Origin: an uncultured Prevotellaceae bacterium
Lineage (GTDB): Bacteria > Bacteroidota > Bacteroidia > Bacteroidales > Bacteroidaceae
DNA: 58,354 nt
Assembly (NCBI GenBank): GCA_946186505.1
Contig: CAMHNI010000017.1
Coordinates: 1 to 58,354, forward strand
Direction: 5' to 3'
Shown here: piece by piece, positions 39,253 through 46,761 of the stretch
Layout of the letters: the number at the start of each line of letters is the position of its first letter
Numbering within the stretch: the first letter of the stretch is position 1
Position numbers and translations under genes: made by a program
The notes under the pieces: model-generated
The model's input: the letters and a program-made list of their open reading frames with translations, nothing else
Told to the model about the DNA's origin: nothing
Database searches by the model: none

Positions 39253-40989
39253 CTAAATGGGTAGTGAGATGACAAACCGTGCACCGGTAGTGTAGCCCGT
39301 GTCAAGGCGGATAGTGCCGCCGAGACGGGTAACAATCGTGCGGCAGAGAGGCAGTCCCAAGCCTAGTCCGGACTTGAAGGAGTCGAGTTTGACAAACCGT
39401 TCGAAGATGTGCTCTATCTCGCCTTTTGGAATGCCGCATCCCGTGTCCTCAACGGCTATTTCCATATAGGCACTGTCGGTATAGGCACTGATTGTGATGC
39501 TACCTTTTGTGGTGTATTTGACGGCGTTGTCTATCAGGGTGTTGACGGCACGCCGCAACATGCTGCGGTTGGTCTTGATGCTGAAGCCTGCCGGCAGGGC
39601 GTTGTTGATACGTAGTTCCACACCGTTGTTGACATAGCCGTTGTTCTCGCTCTGGAGTTCAGTGAGCAGGCTGCCAACCACGACAGTGTCCTCCTTGGCT
39701 ACGCCGCCTGAAGACTCGTTGAGTGACAACTCTATCATTTCGTCAATCTGGCTGGTAATGATGCGGGTGTTCTTCAGCATAGCCTGCGCCATGTCCTTGC
39801 GCTTGCGGCCGTCGGTGCTCAACTCGGGGTTGGCAAGTACCTGTGCAAAGCCGGTGATGACGTTCAGGGGCGTGCGTACCTCGTGGCTCATGTTCCGTAT
39901 GAACGCCGCTTTCAGCTTGTCCGACTCCAAGGCGTGCCCGTAGGCACGTTTCAGTTCTTCCATGTGGCGGCGGTGGCTGAACATGATGTAGCCTAAGGCC
40001 AGCAGCAGCAGGACGAGCAGGACAATGATGACGGCCATGGTGACAGTGCGTGTCTGTGTTGTTTTCCGTTCGATGTCGTACAGTGTGAGTTCGTCTCGGT
40101 AGCCCTGCATGGTGTTGATGAGTACGACGTTGTTGATGGAGTCACTGGCTTTGGTCTCCTCTCTCAGAGAATGGTAGGCATCCTGCCAGCGTTCGGCCAT
40201 CTCGTAGATCTTGGTGACGGTCTCATGGCTGTCCTCGCCCAAGTCACTCTTGGTCATGGCGATGGCTTTCTCGGTGTTGCCCATGCAGGCTTCGTAGTAG
40301 ATGTCCATCAGGCGTCCGTGGACGGAGCTTTTCCCTTCGGCCACGCCTTCGCGGTAGTGCCTGTATCCCTCAAGGAATTTAGGTATGTCACCGCTGTTGA
40401 AGTAGGTCAGCGTCTTTCGCGTCTCGATATCGAAGACACGCTCGGGAGCGTATTCGAGGGCTATCTCACGTGCCCTGTCAAGCATTCGCATGGCCTCCTC
40501 CGGGTCGTCGTTAAGTTCCACGTTGACGATATTCATGTAGATGGGCGGCATGCTCTCGTAATAGCCGGCTTCTTCCATCATCTCGATGACTTGGTGGAAG
40601 CACGCCTTGGCGGCCTCCTTGTTGCCGCAGTACCTGTTCAGGTGTCCCAGCATGTTGTAGGCCATGTACATCTCCTTATCGAGCTTGCGTTCGCGCAGTT
40701 CCTGTGAGAGTTGCCGTGCCAGCTTGTATGCTTCGAAGATACGCTGGCGGTTCATCTGGAACACAATCTCGTTGCACCGTTGAGTGTAGTAGGCATGGAG
40801 GTCCTTCTGTTGCAGCAGGTAGTCCTCCAGCCTTGAGAGAGCGGGGAAAAAGCGGACGCTGTCTCCGTCGTTGAAGGCGAAGCGCATGGAGTCTCTCAGC
40901 GCCTTATATTCGGGCGATGCCTTGTAGTCGTCAGCACGTACGTGAAGAATGCCCAGCAACAGGATGACAGCTATTAGTATGTTTCTCAT
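39253..40989 (-). CDS. Orphan sensor histidine kinase with periplasmic helical repeats
   Basis: A 578-residue kinase. The start at 40989 gives a signal-like MRNILIAVILLLGILHVRA. Residues 20-310 are helical repeats of TPR type (GYYESMPPIYMNIVNVEL, AYNMLGHLNRYCGNKEAAKA) outside the membrane. A membrane segment (MAVIIVLLVLLLLALGYIMF, about 316) leads to a HisKA domain with the phosphorylated His in FIRNMSHEVRTPLN (about 367). The ATPase has N box LIDNAVKYT, DTGCGIP and GLGLGLPLCRTI. No receiver domain is fused and no response regulator lies nearby, so its partner is elsewhere. It borders the repeat island. Confidence 0.9.
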   Translation of the reverse strand: MRNILIAVILLLGILHVRADDYKASPEYKALRDSMRFAFNDGDSVRFFPALSRLEDYLLQQKDLHAYYTQRCNEIVFQMNRQRIFEAYKLARQLSQELRERKLDKEMYMAYNMLGHLNRYCGNKEAAKACFHQVIEMMEEAGYYESMPPIYMNIVNVELNDDPEEAMRMLDRAREIALEYAPERVFDIETRKTLTYFNSGDIPKFLEGYRHYREGVAEGKSSVHGRLMDIYYEACMGNTEKAIAMTKSDLGEDSHETVTKIYEMAERWQDAYHSLREETKASDSINNVVLINTMQGYRDELTLYDIERKTTQTRTVTMAVIIVLLVLLLLALGYIMFSHRRHMEELKRAYGHALESDKLKAAFIRNMSHEVRTPLNVITGFAQVLANPELSTDGRKRKDMAQAMLKNTRIITSQIDEMIELSLNESSGGVAKEDTVVVGSLLTELQSENNGYVNNGVELRINNALPAGFSIKTNRSMLRRAVNTLIDNAVKYTTKGSITISAYTDSAYMEIAVEDTGCGIPKGEIEHIFERFVKLDSFKSGLGLGLPLCRTIVTRLGGTIRLDTGYTTGARFVISLPI

Positions 40990-41024
40990 ATTACGTGTAT
41001 GGTTTGGCTGTTGATAGTTGCGTG

Positions 41025-41032
41025 CAAATGTA
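41025..41032 (-). promoter_or_regulatory. -7 box of the histidine kinase gene
   Basis: Minus strand TACATTTG, 35 bp before the chosen start at 40989, consistent with that start rather than the longer frame. Confidence 0.5.
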
Positions 41033-41041
41033 CGAAAAAGT

Positions 41042-41072
41042 TTTGTGCTTTCCAAATTTTTGTGTAACTTTG
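41042..41072 (+). promoter_or_regulatory. Promoter of trmO
   Basis: TTTG (41042-41045) and TAACTTTG (41065-41072), spacer 19 bp. The -7 box ends four bases before the ATG, which points to a leaderless mRNA. Confidence 0.65.
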
Positions 41073-41076
41073 TGGC

Positions 41077-41760
41077 ATGAACATCGAACCAATTGCATTT
41101 TTTCGCTCACCGCTGACGACAAAGTTCGGCATTCCGAGACAGAGCGGTGTGGCTTCACAGTTGCCGGGACGTATCGTCTTTACCCCCGGCTACAGGCGTG
41201 CCGAGGCTGTCCGTGGGTTAGAAGGCTTTGACTATCTGTGGATTATCTGGGAGTTTTCTGCCAACAAGCGTGCCGATGGTCTCACTGTCCGTCCCCCGCG
41301 TCTGGGCGGCAATGAGCGGGTAGGGGTGTTTGCGTCGCGTTCACCTTTCCGTCCCAACAACCTCGGACTTTCCTGTGTGCGCATCAGCAAGGTGGAGATT
41401 TCCGGGCGTGAAGGTCCTGTTATTCATGTCCTTGGTGCCGACCTGATGGACGGAACGCCTATCTACGACCTGAAGCCCTACGTTGCCTATACCGATGCCC
41501 ATCCTGATGCGCGAAGCGGATTTGTTGATGAGCATGAGTGGCAGCCGCTGAAGGTGGAGTTTGTTGCAGGAATAGCAAATATATTTGCACCTGACGAGAT
41601 GGAGGCTCTGCGTCAGGTGCTTGCCCAAGACCCCCGTCCCCGCTATCATGATGCCCCGGAGCGTGTTTATGGCATGCCCTTTGCGGGCCATGATGTCCGT
41701 TTCCGGGTTGATGGCGGTGTGTTGACGGTTGTCGAAGTGGTGTCAGTCCCTATCCGATAA
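41077..41760 (+). CDS. trmO: tRNA (t6A37) N6-methyltransferase TrmO
   Basis: A 227-residue TsaA-like (UPF0066) protein that methylates t6A37 in some threonine tRNAs. PIAFFRSPLTTKFGIPRQSG at the start, RVGVFASRSPFRPNNLGLSC and the DLMDGTPIYDLKPYVAYTDA stretch are the family core, an 18-stranded barrel. A C-terminal domain of about 70 residues follows, as usual. Its end overlaps the convergent rhaT by 11 bp. Confidence 0.93.
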   Translation: MNIEPIAFFRSPLTTKFGIPRQSGVASQLPGRIVFTPGYRRAEAVRGLEGFDYLWIIWEFSANKRADGLTVRPPRLGGNERVGVFASRSPFRPNNLGLSCVRISKVEISGREGPVIHVLGADLMDGTPIYDLKPYVAYTDAHPDARSGFVDEHEWQPLKVEFVAGIANIFAPDEMEALRQVLAQDPRPRYHDAPERVYGMPFAGHDVRFRVDGGVLTVVEVVSVPIR

Positions 41761-42787
41761 GCTGGGGCAGGAACGAGCTGATAATGAGCACTACGATGCC
41801 GCAGATGAGTACGGCAATGGTCTTCTGCGAACAGCCTTTCCACTCCTTGAGGATGATGCCCCACACGTTCGAGAACACCACGTTCAGGGCCATGAGGATG
41901 CAGAACGACAGCGTGTCCATCGTGCCGCCTGCCTCGAAGAACGAACGGCCTAATGACAGGCCGAAGAACTGGGAGTACCACAGGGCACCGGCCAGCAGGC
42001 AGAACAGCAGGTTGTTGCCCCAGACAGACGTCTTGGCGTAGTCGCCCCACGTGCCGTTTTTCTGGTTCTGGTAGAAACAATAGACGGCGTTGGTCACGAA
42101 GCCGCCTAAGGTCACGAGGAAGGTGGCAGGCAGCGTGCGGAACATCGGGTCGGTCAGTTCGCCGAAGTTGATGTCGGCACCGAAGGTCAGGCCCACGTTG
42201 AAGCAGCCGCTCATAAAACCGGCCAACAGGGCGATGGCCAGACCCTTGGGGAAGTTGAAGTCCTTGACAGCCTCTTTCTTCTCCTCTTCAGACAGGGCTG
42301 CCGACTTCATTCCGCCGGCCACGCCGATGATGGCAATGCCGATGAGCGTAACCACCACGCCGAGGATGACGGCAAACGTCAGCGACTCCAGCGCGTTCAG
42401 TTCGGGGAAGAAGATGTTCAGCAGCACAGGTCCCATAATAGTGCCCAAGCCGGCACAGGTGCCTAAGGCGATGCTCTGGCCAAGGGCTACGCCCAAGTAG
42501 CGCATGGACAGTCCGAACGTCAGTCCGCCCACGCCCCAGAGGACACCGAAGAAGATGGTCATCCACAGGTTGAACGACGGTGTCTGGCCGAACAGTCCGA
42601 ACAGCGACTGTCCCTCAGGCACGGCAAGCAGGGCACCGAGGAACGGCAGCACGAGCCAGGCGAAGACGCCCTGTACTATCCAGTACGACTCCCACGACCA
42701 CTCCTTGATCTTGTTGATAGGCACGTAGCACGATGACTGGCAGAAGGCGCCAATCGCGATAATCAAAAGTCCGATAACGATTTCCAT
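41750..42787 (-). CDS. rhaT: L-rhamnose:proton symporter
   Basis: A 345-residue inner-membrane carrier with about 10 helices, of the DMT-like RhaT family. It starts EIVIGLLIIAIGAFCQSSCY with the NKIKEWSWESYWIVQG stretch typical of RhaT, and has FGVLWGVGGLTFGLSMRYLG and LGTCAGLGTIMGPVL. It imports rhamnose for the kinase and isomerase encoded at 52337-55103, about 10 kb away, on the other strand. It is the last gene of a run frr-rsgA-AEC transporter-rhaT, so its expression may not be tied only to rhamnose. Confidence 0.93.
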   Translation of the reverse strand: MEIVIGLLIIAIGAFCQSSCYVPINKIKEWSWESYWIVQGVFAWLVLPFLGALLAVPEGQSLFGLFGQTPSFNLWMTIFFGVLWGVGGLTFGLSMRYLGVALGQSIALGTCAGLGTIMGPVLLNIFFPELNALESLTFAVILGVVVTLIGIAIIGVAGGMKSAALSEEEKKEAVKDFNFPKGLAIALLAGFMSGCFNVGLTFGADINFGELTDPMFRTLPATFLVTLGGFVTNAVYCFYQNQKNGTWGDYAKTSVWGNNLLFCLLAGALWYSQFFGLSLGRSFFEAGGTMDTLSFCILMALNVVFSNVWGIILKEWKGCSQKTIAVLICGIVVLIISSFLPQLIG

Positions 42788-42810
42788 GTTTTAGTAATTA
42801 TTTGTTTATA

Positions 42811-43737
42811 TTAGGTAGTGTTTATCTGCAAAAGCCCCCATACCAATAGGGGGATGGTCAGCACCGAAAGGAGGGTTGTGATGAACGTCACCTCGGTGAT
42901 GAAGGTGGTGTCGCGTCCGTATTTCAGGCAGAGGATGGTGCCGTAGGTAGCTACGGGCATGGCAATGACCACGGTGTTGATGCTGACTACCATCGGCGAG
43001 AAACCGAGTATGGAAGTCAGAAAGTAAATGCCAAGGGGCAGGACGGCCAGTCGCAGCAGTGTGGTGGCATAGACGGTACGGTTGCCAAGCATGGTGCGCA
43101 GTGTGAGCTGCGACATGGACGAGCCGATGATGAGCAGGGCTGCCGGCACGGTAATGTTGCCAATCATCGTGAGCGGCTGGCTGACGAAGCCGGGGATGTT
43201 GTCTATCTCAAACGCCACGATGGCCATGGTGAGGTAGGCGGCAATCATCGGCGTGCTGTATAGAACCTTTTTCTGGAACCGTTCACCGCCGACTTCGCTG
43301 CGCCCTGTTATCAGTATGGTGCCGACGGTGAAGACGGCGAAGGTGTTGACCACATTGAGAACGGCGGCATAGAAGACAGCCTCATGTCCGAAGATGGAAG
43401 CCACGACGGGATAGCCCATGAAGCCCACGTTGCCGAACATCAGTGCAAAGCCTATCGTCCCCTCGTCTTGACGGCGACGGGTCAGGTAGCGGGGCAGCAT
43501 GAAAGCTACGGCGGTGAGTACGGCGTATGTAACGACGCTGATAAGCAGCAGGGGCAGGATGAACCGGCGGTCGGGCAGTGTGCCGGTCATGGCCGATGAC
43601 AGGATCAGTGCCGGGCAGGTGATGTTGATGACCAATCGTGACAGCTGACGGTCGAAGTCGCCGCCCAGGTATCCGAGCTTGCCCGCCACGTATCCCACGA
43701 CGACAATGGCGAAGAGGGTCATCATTACTTCTGTCAT
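42811..43737 (-). CDS. AEC-family transporter
   Basis: A 308-residue membrane protein with about 10 helices in two inverted halves, of the auxin efflux carrier family, whose bacterial members export organic acids or similar solutes. VVGYVAGKLGYLGGDFDRQL and the ALMFGNVGFMGYPVVASIFG motif with its mid-helix proline support the family; the second half starts around MIGNITVPAALLIIGSSM. The substrate cannot be predicted. It lies between rsgA and rhaT, 11 and 23 bp apart. Confidence 0.88.
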   Translation of the reverse strand: MTEVMMTLFAIVVVGYVAGKLGYLGGDFDRQLSRLVINITCPALILSSAMTGTLPDRRFILPLLLISVVTYAVLTAVAFMLPRYLTRRRQDEGTIGFALMFGNVGFMGYPVVASIFGHEAVFYAAVLNVVNTFAVFTVGTILITGRSEVGGERFQKKVLYSTPMIAAYLTMAIVAFEIDNIPGFVSQPLTMIGNITVPAALLIIGSSMSQLTLRTMLGNRTVYATTLLRLAVLPLGIYFLTSILGFSPMVVSINTVVIAMPVATYGTILCLKYGRDTTFITEVTFITTLLSVLTIPLLVWGLLQINTT

Positions 43738-43748
43738 GGCGCTGGTAT

Positions 43749-44711
43749 TCAGAAAGCCTCCCGGTATTTTCCCTCGTCCTTATCCTCCAGCATGGAGAGG
43801 TATGACTGGTAGCGGCTTTGAGCGATCAAGTGGTCTTCCACCGCCTTGAGTACTGCACAGCCCGGCTCATGGGTATGGGTGCAGTCAGAGAAGCGGCAGT
43901 TTTGGGAGTAGTGGAAGATTTCGCGGAAGTAGCTGGTCAGTTCCTCACGCTCCATGTCGAACGTGCCGAAGCCCTTGATGCCCGGTGTGTCGATGAGGTA
44001 GGAAGGCACGGTGGTGCTGCGTGAGGGTAGGGGAATCATCTCCGAGAAGGTGGTGGTGTGCTGTCCCATGTTGTGCGTGTCGCTGAGTTCGGCTGTGCGT
44101 AGGTTCGTGCCGGGAACGAGGCGGTTGATGAGTGTTGACTTACCTACGCCGCTGTTGCCGCTGAGCAGTGTGATATTCCCTTCTAAGAGCGGGGACAGGT
44201 TGTCCAGACCGGCTCCTGTTGTCGCCGACACCTGAAGGCACTTGTAGCCTATGCCGCTGTACAGGTTGACCATCAGCTCCTGATAACGGCGCTCATCGTC
44301 GCCAAGCAAGTCGGTCTTGTTGAACACCAGAATGACGGGCACGCGGTAAGCCTCGGCGGAGGCCAGGAAGCGGTCGATGAAAGTAGTAGAAGTCAGCGGA
44401 TGGCTTACGGTGACGACCAGCAGTGCCTGATCGACGTTAGCAGCGAGGATGTGGCTCTGTTTCGACAGGTTGATGCTTTTGCGGATGATGTAGTTGCGGC
44501 GGTCGTCGATATCAACAATCCAGCAGCCCCCCTCCTGACCTCCCCCTGTAGAGGGAGAAAAAAGCGTCACGCGGTCGCCGACAGCCACGGGATTAGTGCT
44601 CCGTATGCCTTTGATACGGAAGTTGCCCTTTACCTTACAATCAAGCAACTGGCCATCGTCCGTCCGGACGGTGTACCAGCTGCCTGTATTCTTGACGACG
44701 AGCCCCTTCAC
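43749..44711 (-). CDS. rsgA: Ribosome small subunit GTPase RsgA
   Basis: A 320-residue circularly permuted GTPase that checks late 30S assembly. An N-terminal OB fold is followed by NKTDL (G4), [14 protein letters not shown] (G1), DTPGIKGFG (G3) and a zinc knuckle ([14 protein letters not shown]). The start is GTG at 44711; upstream frames are closed. Around residues 52-63 an insertion, [11 protein letters not shown], is encoded by an intergenic-type hairpin repeat (44527-44558) between the beta strands VTLF and CWIVDI. It follows frr by 47 bp. Confidence 0.94.
   Translation of the reverse strand: MKGLVVKNTGSWYTVRTDDGQLLDCKVKGNFRIKGIRSTNPVAVGDRVTLFSPSTGGGQEGGCWIVDIDDRRNYIIRKSINLSKQSHILAANVDQALLVVTVSHPLTSTTFIDRFLASAEAYRVPVILVFNKTDLLGDDERRYQELMVNLYSGIGYKCLQVSATTGAGLDNLSPLLEGNITLLSGNSGVGKSTLINRLVPGTNLRTAELSDTHNMGQHTTTFSEMIPLPSRSTTVPSYLIDTPGIKGFGTFDMEREELTSYFREIFHYSQNCRFSDCTHTHEPGCAVLKAVEDHLIAQSRYQSYLSMLEDKDEGKYREAF
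44527..44558. repeat. Intergenic-type hairpin repeat inside rsgA
   Basis: CCCCCCTCCTGACCTCCCCC followed by TGTAGAGGGAGA, with CTCCC/GGGAG pairing, is like a class of repeats usually found between Prevotella genes. Its length keeps the frame and encodes a Gly-rich loop in the OB fold. Confidence 0.65.
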
Positions 44712-44758
44712 TTTTCACTTTTCATATTCACTCCTCACTAGCTTGCGCAGCGAGTGCA

Positions 44759-45319
44759 TCAGACCGTCATGATCTCCTTGTTCTTGGCCTCGATGAGCTC
44801 GTCGAGCTTCTTGATGTATTTGTCGTGGAGTTTCTGTAGTTCCAGTTCGGCATCCTTTTCGTTGTCTTCAGAGAGGCCGTCCTTGATGGCTTTCTTCAGT
44901 TTATCCTTGATGTCGGCCCGGACGTTGCGCACCTCAACCTTGGCTTTCTCGGCAATCTTGTTGCACTGTTTTACCAAGTCACGGCGGCGCTCCTCAGTGG
45001 GCTGGGGAATGGTCAGTCGGATAACCTCGCCATTGTTCTCAGGGGTGATGCCCACATCGGAGTCCATGATGGCCTTCTCGATGTCGCGTATCTGCTTGCG
45101 GTCCCAGGGCTTGATGGCGATGGTGCGTGCGTCTGGGCAGTTCACGGTTGCGACTTGGTTTAAGGGTACCTTGCTGCCATACGACAGCACCTTGACTCCG
45201 TCAAGGATGGCAACGTTGGCCCGACCGGCACGGATGCGGTTCAGCTCGTCCTCCAGAAACATGGCGGCCATCTCCATTCTCTCCTCACTCTTCTTCAAAG
45301 TCTCTTTTACGTCAATCAT
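44759..45319 (-). CDS. frr: Ribosome recycling factor
   Basis: A 186-residue factor that splits post-termination ribosomes with EF-G. The start at 45319 (MIDVKETLKKSEERMEMAAM) fits the family. The long helical arm and the LNRIRAGRANVAILDGVKV, LNQVATVNCPDARTIAIKPW and NRREDLVKQ-type stretches are present, ending with HDKYIKKLDELIEAKNKEIM. First gene of the frr-rsgA-transporter-rhaT run, with a -7 box at 45350-45357. Confidence 0.97.
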   Translation of the reverse strand: MIDVKETLKKSEERMEMAAMFLEDELNRIRAGRANVAILDGVKVLSYGSKVPLNQVATVNCPDARTIAIKPWDRKQIRDIEKAIMDSDVGITPENNGEVIRLTIPQPTEERRRDLVKQCNKIAEKAKVEVRNVRADIKDKLKKAIKDGLSEDNEKDAELELQKLHDKYIKKLDELIEAKNKEIMTV

Positions 45320-45349
45320 AATTATTCGTGTTTTAAGTTTTTCTGCTGA

Positions 45350-45357
45350 CAAAAGTA
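45350..45357 (-). promoter_or_regulatory. -7 box of frr
   Basis: Minus strand TACTTTTG, with a TTTG-like CTTG 20 bp upstream (45378-45381). Confidence 0.5.
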
Positions 45358-45408
45358 GCGTTTTTCTTTTAATCTTACAAGCGTTTTACATTTTTTTAGT
45401 TACTTTGT

Positions 45409-45439
45409 TTTGAGTTTCGGCTGTTTTTTCCTAATTTTG
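45409..45439 (+). promoter_or_regulatory. Promoter of the AraC-family gene
   Basis: TTTG (45409-45412) and TAATTTTG (45432-45439), spacer 19 bp, about 64 bp before the start. Confidence 0.6.
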
Positions 45440-45503
45440 TGCGCAGAATCATATTCATTACGTTAAACGATTACTCTTTTCCATTCAATAAAAAGTCAAT
45501 ATC

Positions 45504-46382
45504 ATGGCAATGCAAACCAGCAAGTACCTTTTGGCCAATGAACGTGACGCACTATGGGGCCTTACGGTCAGCACCGTAGGATACGAAGAAATTGCCCCTG
45601 GAGATTCCTATCCCACCCACGGACATGCTGACGGCTATTATTTCGAATTGAGCCAGGGCCGAGAACTTAATGAATACCAATTGCTGTACCTGACGGAGGG
45701 GGAAGGGACGTTCCATAGTGCGACCATCCGCGAGGCTCCCCTTCGCGAAGGTGACCTCTTCCTGCTCTTCCCCGGGGAGTGGCATTCCTACCATCCTAAC
45801 CCCAAGACAGGATGGAAGAGCTACTGGATAGGTTTCAAGGGACGTAACATGGATGACCGTGTGCGTGCCGGCTTTCTCTCACCGCAAAAGCCCATCTACC
45901 ATGTGGGCTTCAGCGACGAGATTGTGCAGCTCTACAAACACGCCTTTGACTCCGCCGTCATAGAGGCGGCTTATTCGCAGCAGCTCATGGCCGGCATCGT
46001 CAACCACCTCATCGGCATCATGTACTCGCTGGAACGCAACCTCCAGTTGAGCAAGAACCAGTCACATGTTGATATGATCAGCCGTGCCCGTCTCCGCATA
46101 CGTGAGGCGTTGGAGTCGTCGCTCACCATTCAGCAGGTGGCCGAGGACATGGGTGTCAGCTATAGCAACTTCCGCAAGCTGTTCAAGGAGCACACCGGCA
46201 TTTCGCCGGCTATCTACCAGCAGGACTTGCGCCTGCAAAGAGCCAAGGAGCTGCTGTCCACCACCGACATGAGTGTCAAGGAGATTGCTTACCGTCTGAA
46301 TTTCGAATCGCCCGACTATTTCTCGGCTAAGTTCAAGATTAAGACCGGACGCCGCCCGAGTGAGTTCCGCATCACTAAGTAA
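45504..46382 (+). CDS. AraC-family regulator, possibly for rhamnose
   Basis: A 292-residue regulator with an N-terminal cupin-type sensor (about 1-175, with LNEYQLLYLTEGEGTFHSAT and the LFPGEWHSYHPNP stretch) and two C-terminal HTH motifs (LTIQQVAEDMGVSYSNFRKL and MSVKEIAYRLNFESPDYFSA). AraC proteins of this form control sugar use. The YLLANERDALWGLTVSTVGY start resembles what I recall of Bacteroides rhamnose regulators, and rhaT, rhaB and rhaA are all within 10 kb, so a RhaR role is likely but not shown. It lies 70 bp before the B12 riboswitch promoter; whether it also affects that locus is unknown. Confidence 0.88.
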   Translation: MAMQTSKYLLANERDALWGLTVSTVGYEEIAPGDSYPTHGHADGYYFELSQGRELNEYQLLYLTEGEGTFHSATIREAPLREGDLFLLFPGEWHSYHPNPKTGWKSYWIGFKGRNMDDRVRAGFLSPQKPIYHVGFSDEIVQLYKHAFDSAVIEAAYSQQLMAGIVNHLIGIMYSLERNLQLSKNQSHVDMISRARLRIREALESSLTIQQVAEDMGVSYSNFRKLFKEHTGISPAIYQQDLRLQRAKELLSTTDMSVKEIAYRLNFESPDYFSAKFKIKTGRRPSEFRITK

Positions 46383-46425
46383 AAATCAAAGATAATCGAC
46401 AAAGGAGCAAAAAAAAACTTTTTCT

Positions 46426-46458
46426 TTTGCAATAATTTGCAGAAAAGTTGTAACTTTG
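46426..46458 (+). promoter_or_regulatory. Promoter of the riboswitch-controlled TonB-CbiK locus
   Basis: TTTG (46426-46429) and TAACTTTG (46451-46458), spacer 21 bp, directly before the riboswitch. Confidence 0.65.
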
Positions 46459-46464
46459 CACCCC

Positions 46465-46628
46465 GTAGAAGGCAGTCGGGCAGTTGATGCTGCCGCGATG
46501 TAAGGGAATCCGGTGAAAGTCCGGGGCTGTACCTGCAGCTGTAATCCCCATTAGTAAAGCTTGTTAGTATGACGCCACTGGCACTGCCGGGAAGGTATAA
46601 CAGGCTGGGGAGAGCCAGAAGACCTGCC
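46465..46628 (+). ncRNA. Cobalamin riboswitch
   Basis: The RNA core matches the cobalamin class: GGGAATCCGGTGAAAGTCCG (46504-46523), then CTGTACCTGCAGCTGTAA, GCCACTG, CCGGGAAGG and the B12 box AGCCAGAAGACCTGCC at 46613-46628. The 5' GGCAG (46471) can pair with CTGCC (46624) to close the aptamer. The 133 bases between it and the start codon hold further hairpins (such as GGAGC/GCTCC near 46646) that could form the expression platform. B12 binding should lower expression of the outer-membrane receptor downstream. Confidence 0.95.
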
Positions 46629-46761
46629 AGAAGCAAGAGCAGAACGGAGCTTGCTCCAGTTATGCCGAGCGAGGGCAGGGCTCGACCGAAGGTCAAGCCT
46701 GCCGCAAACCACTATCCGCCCGTACAGGATTATGCGGTGACGGAGAAAGAGAATTTTGGTA

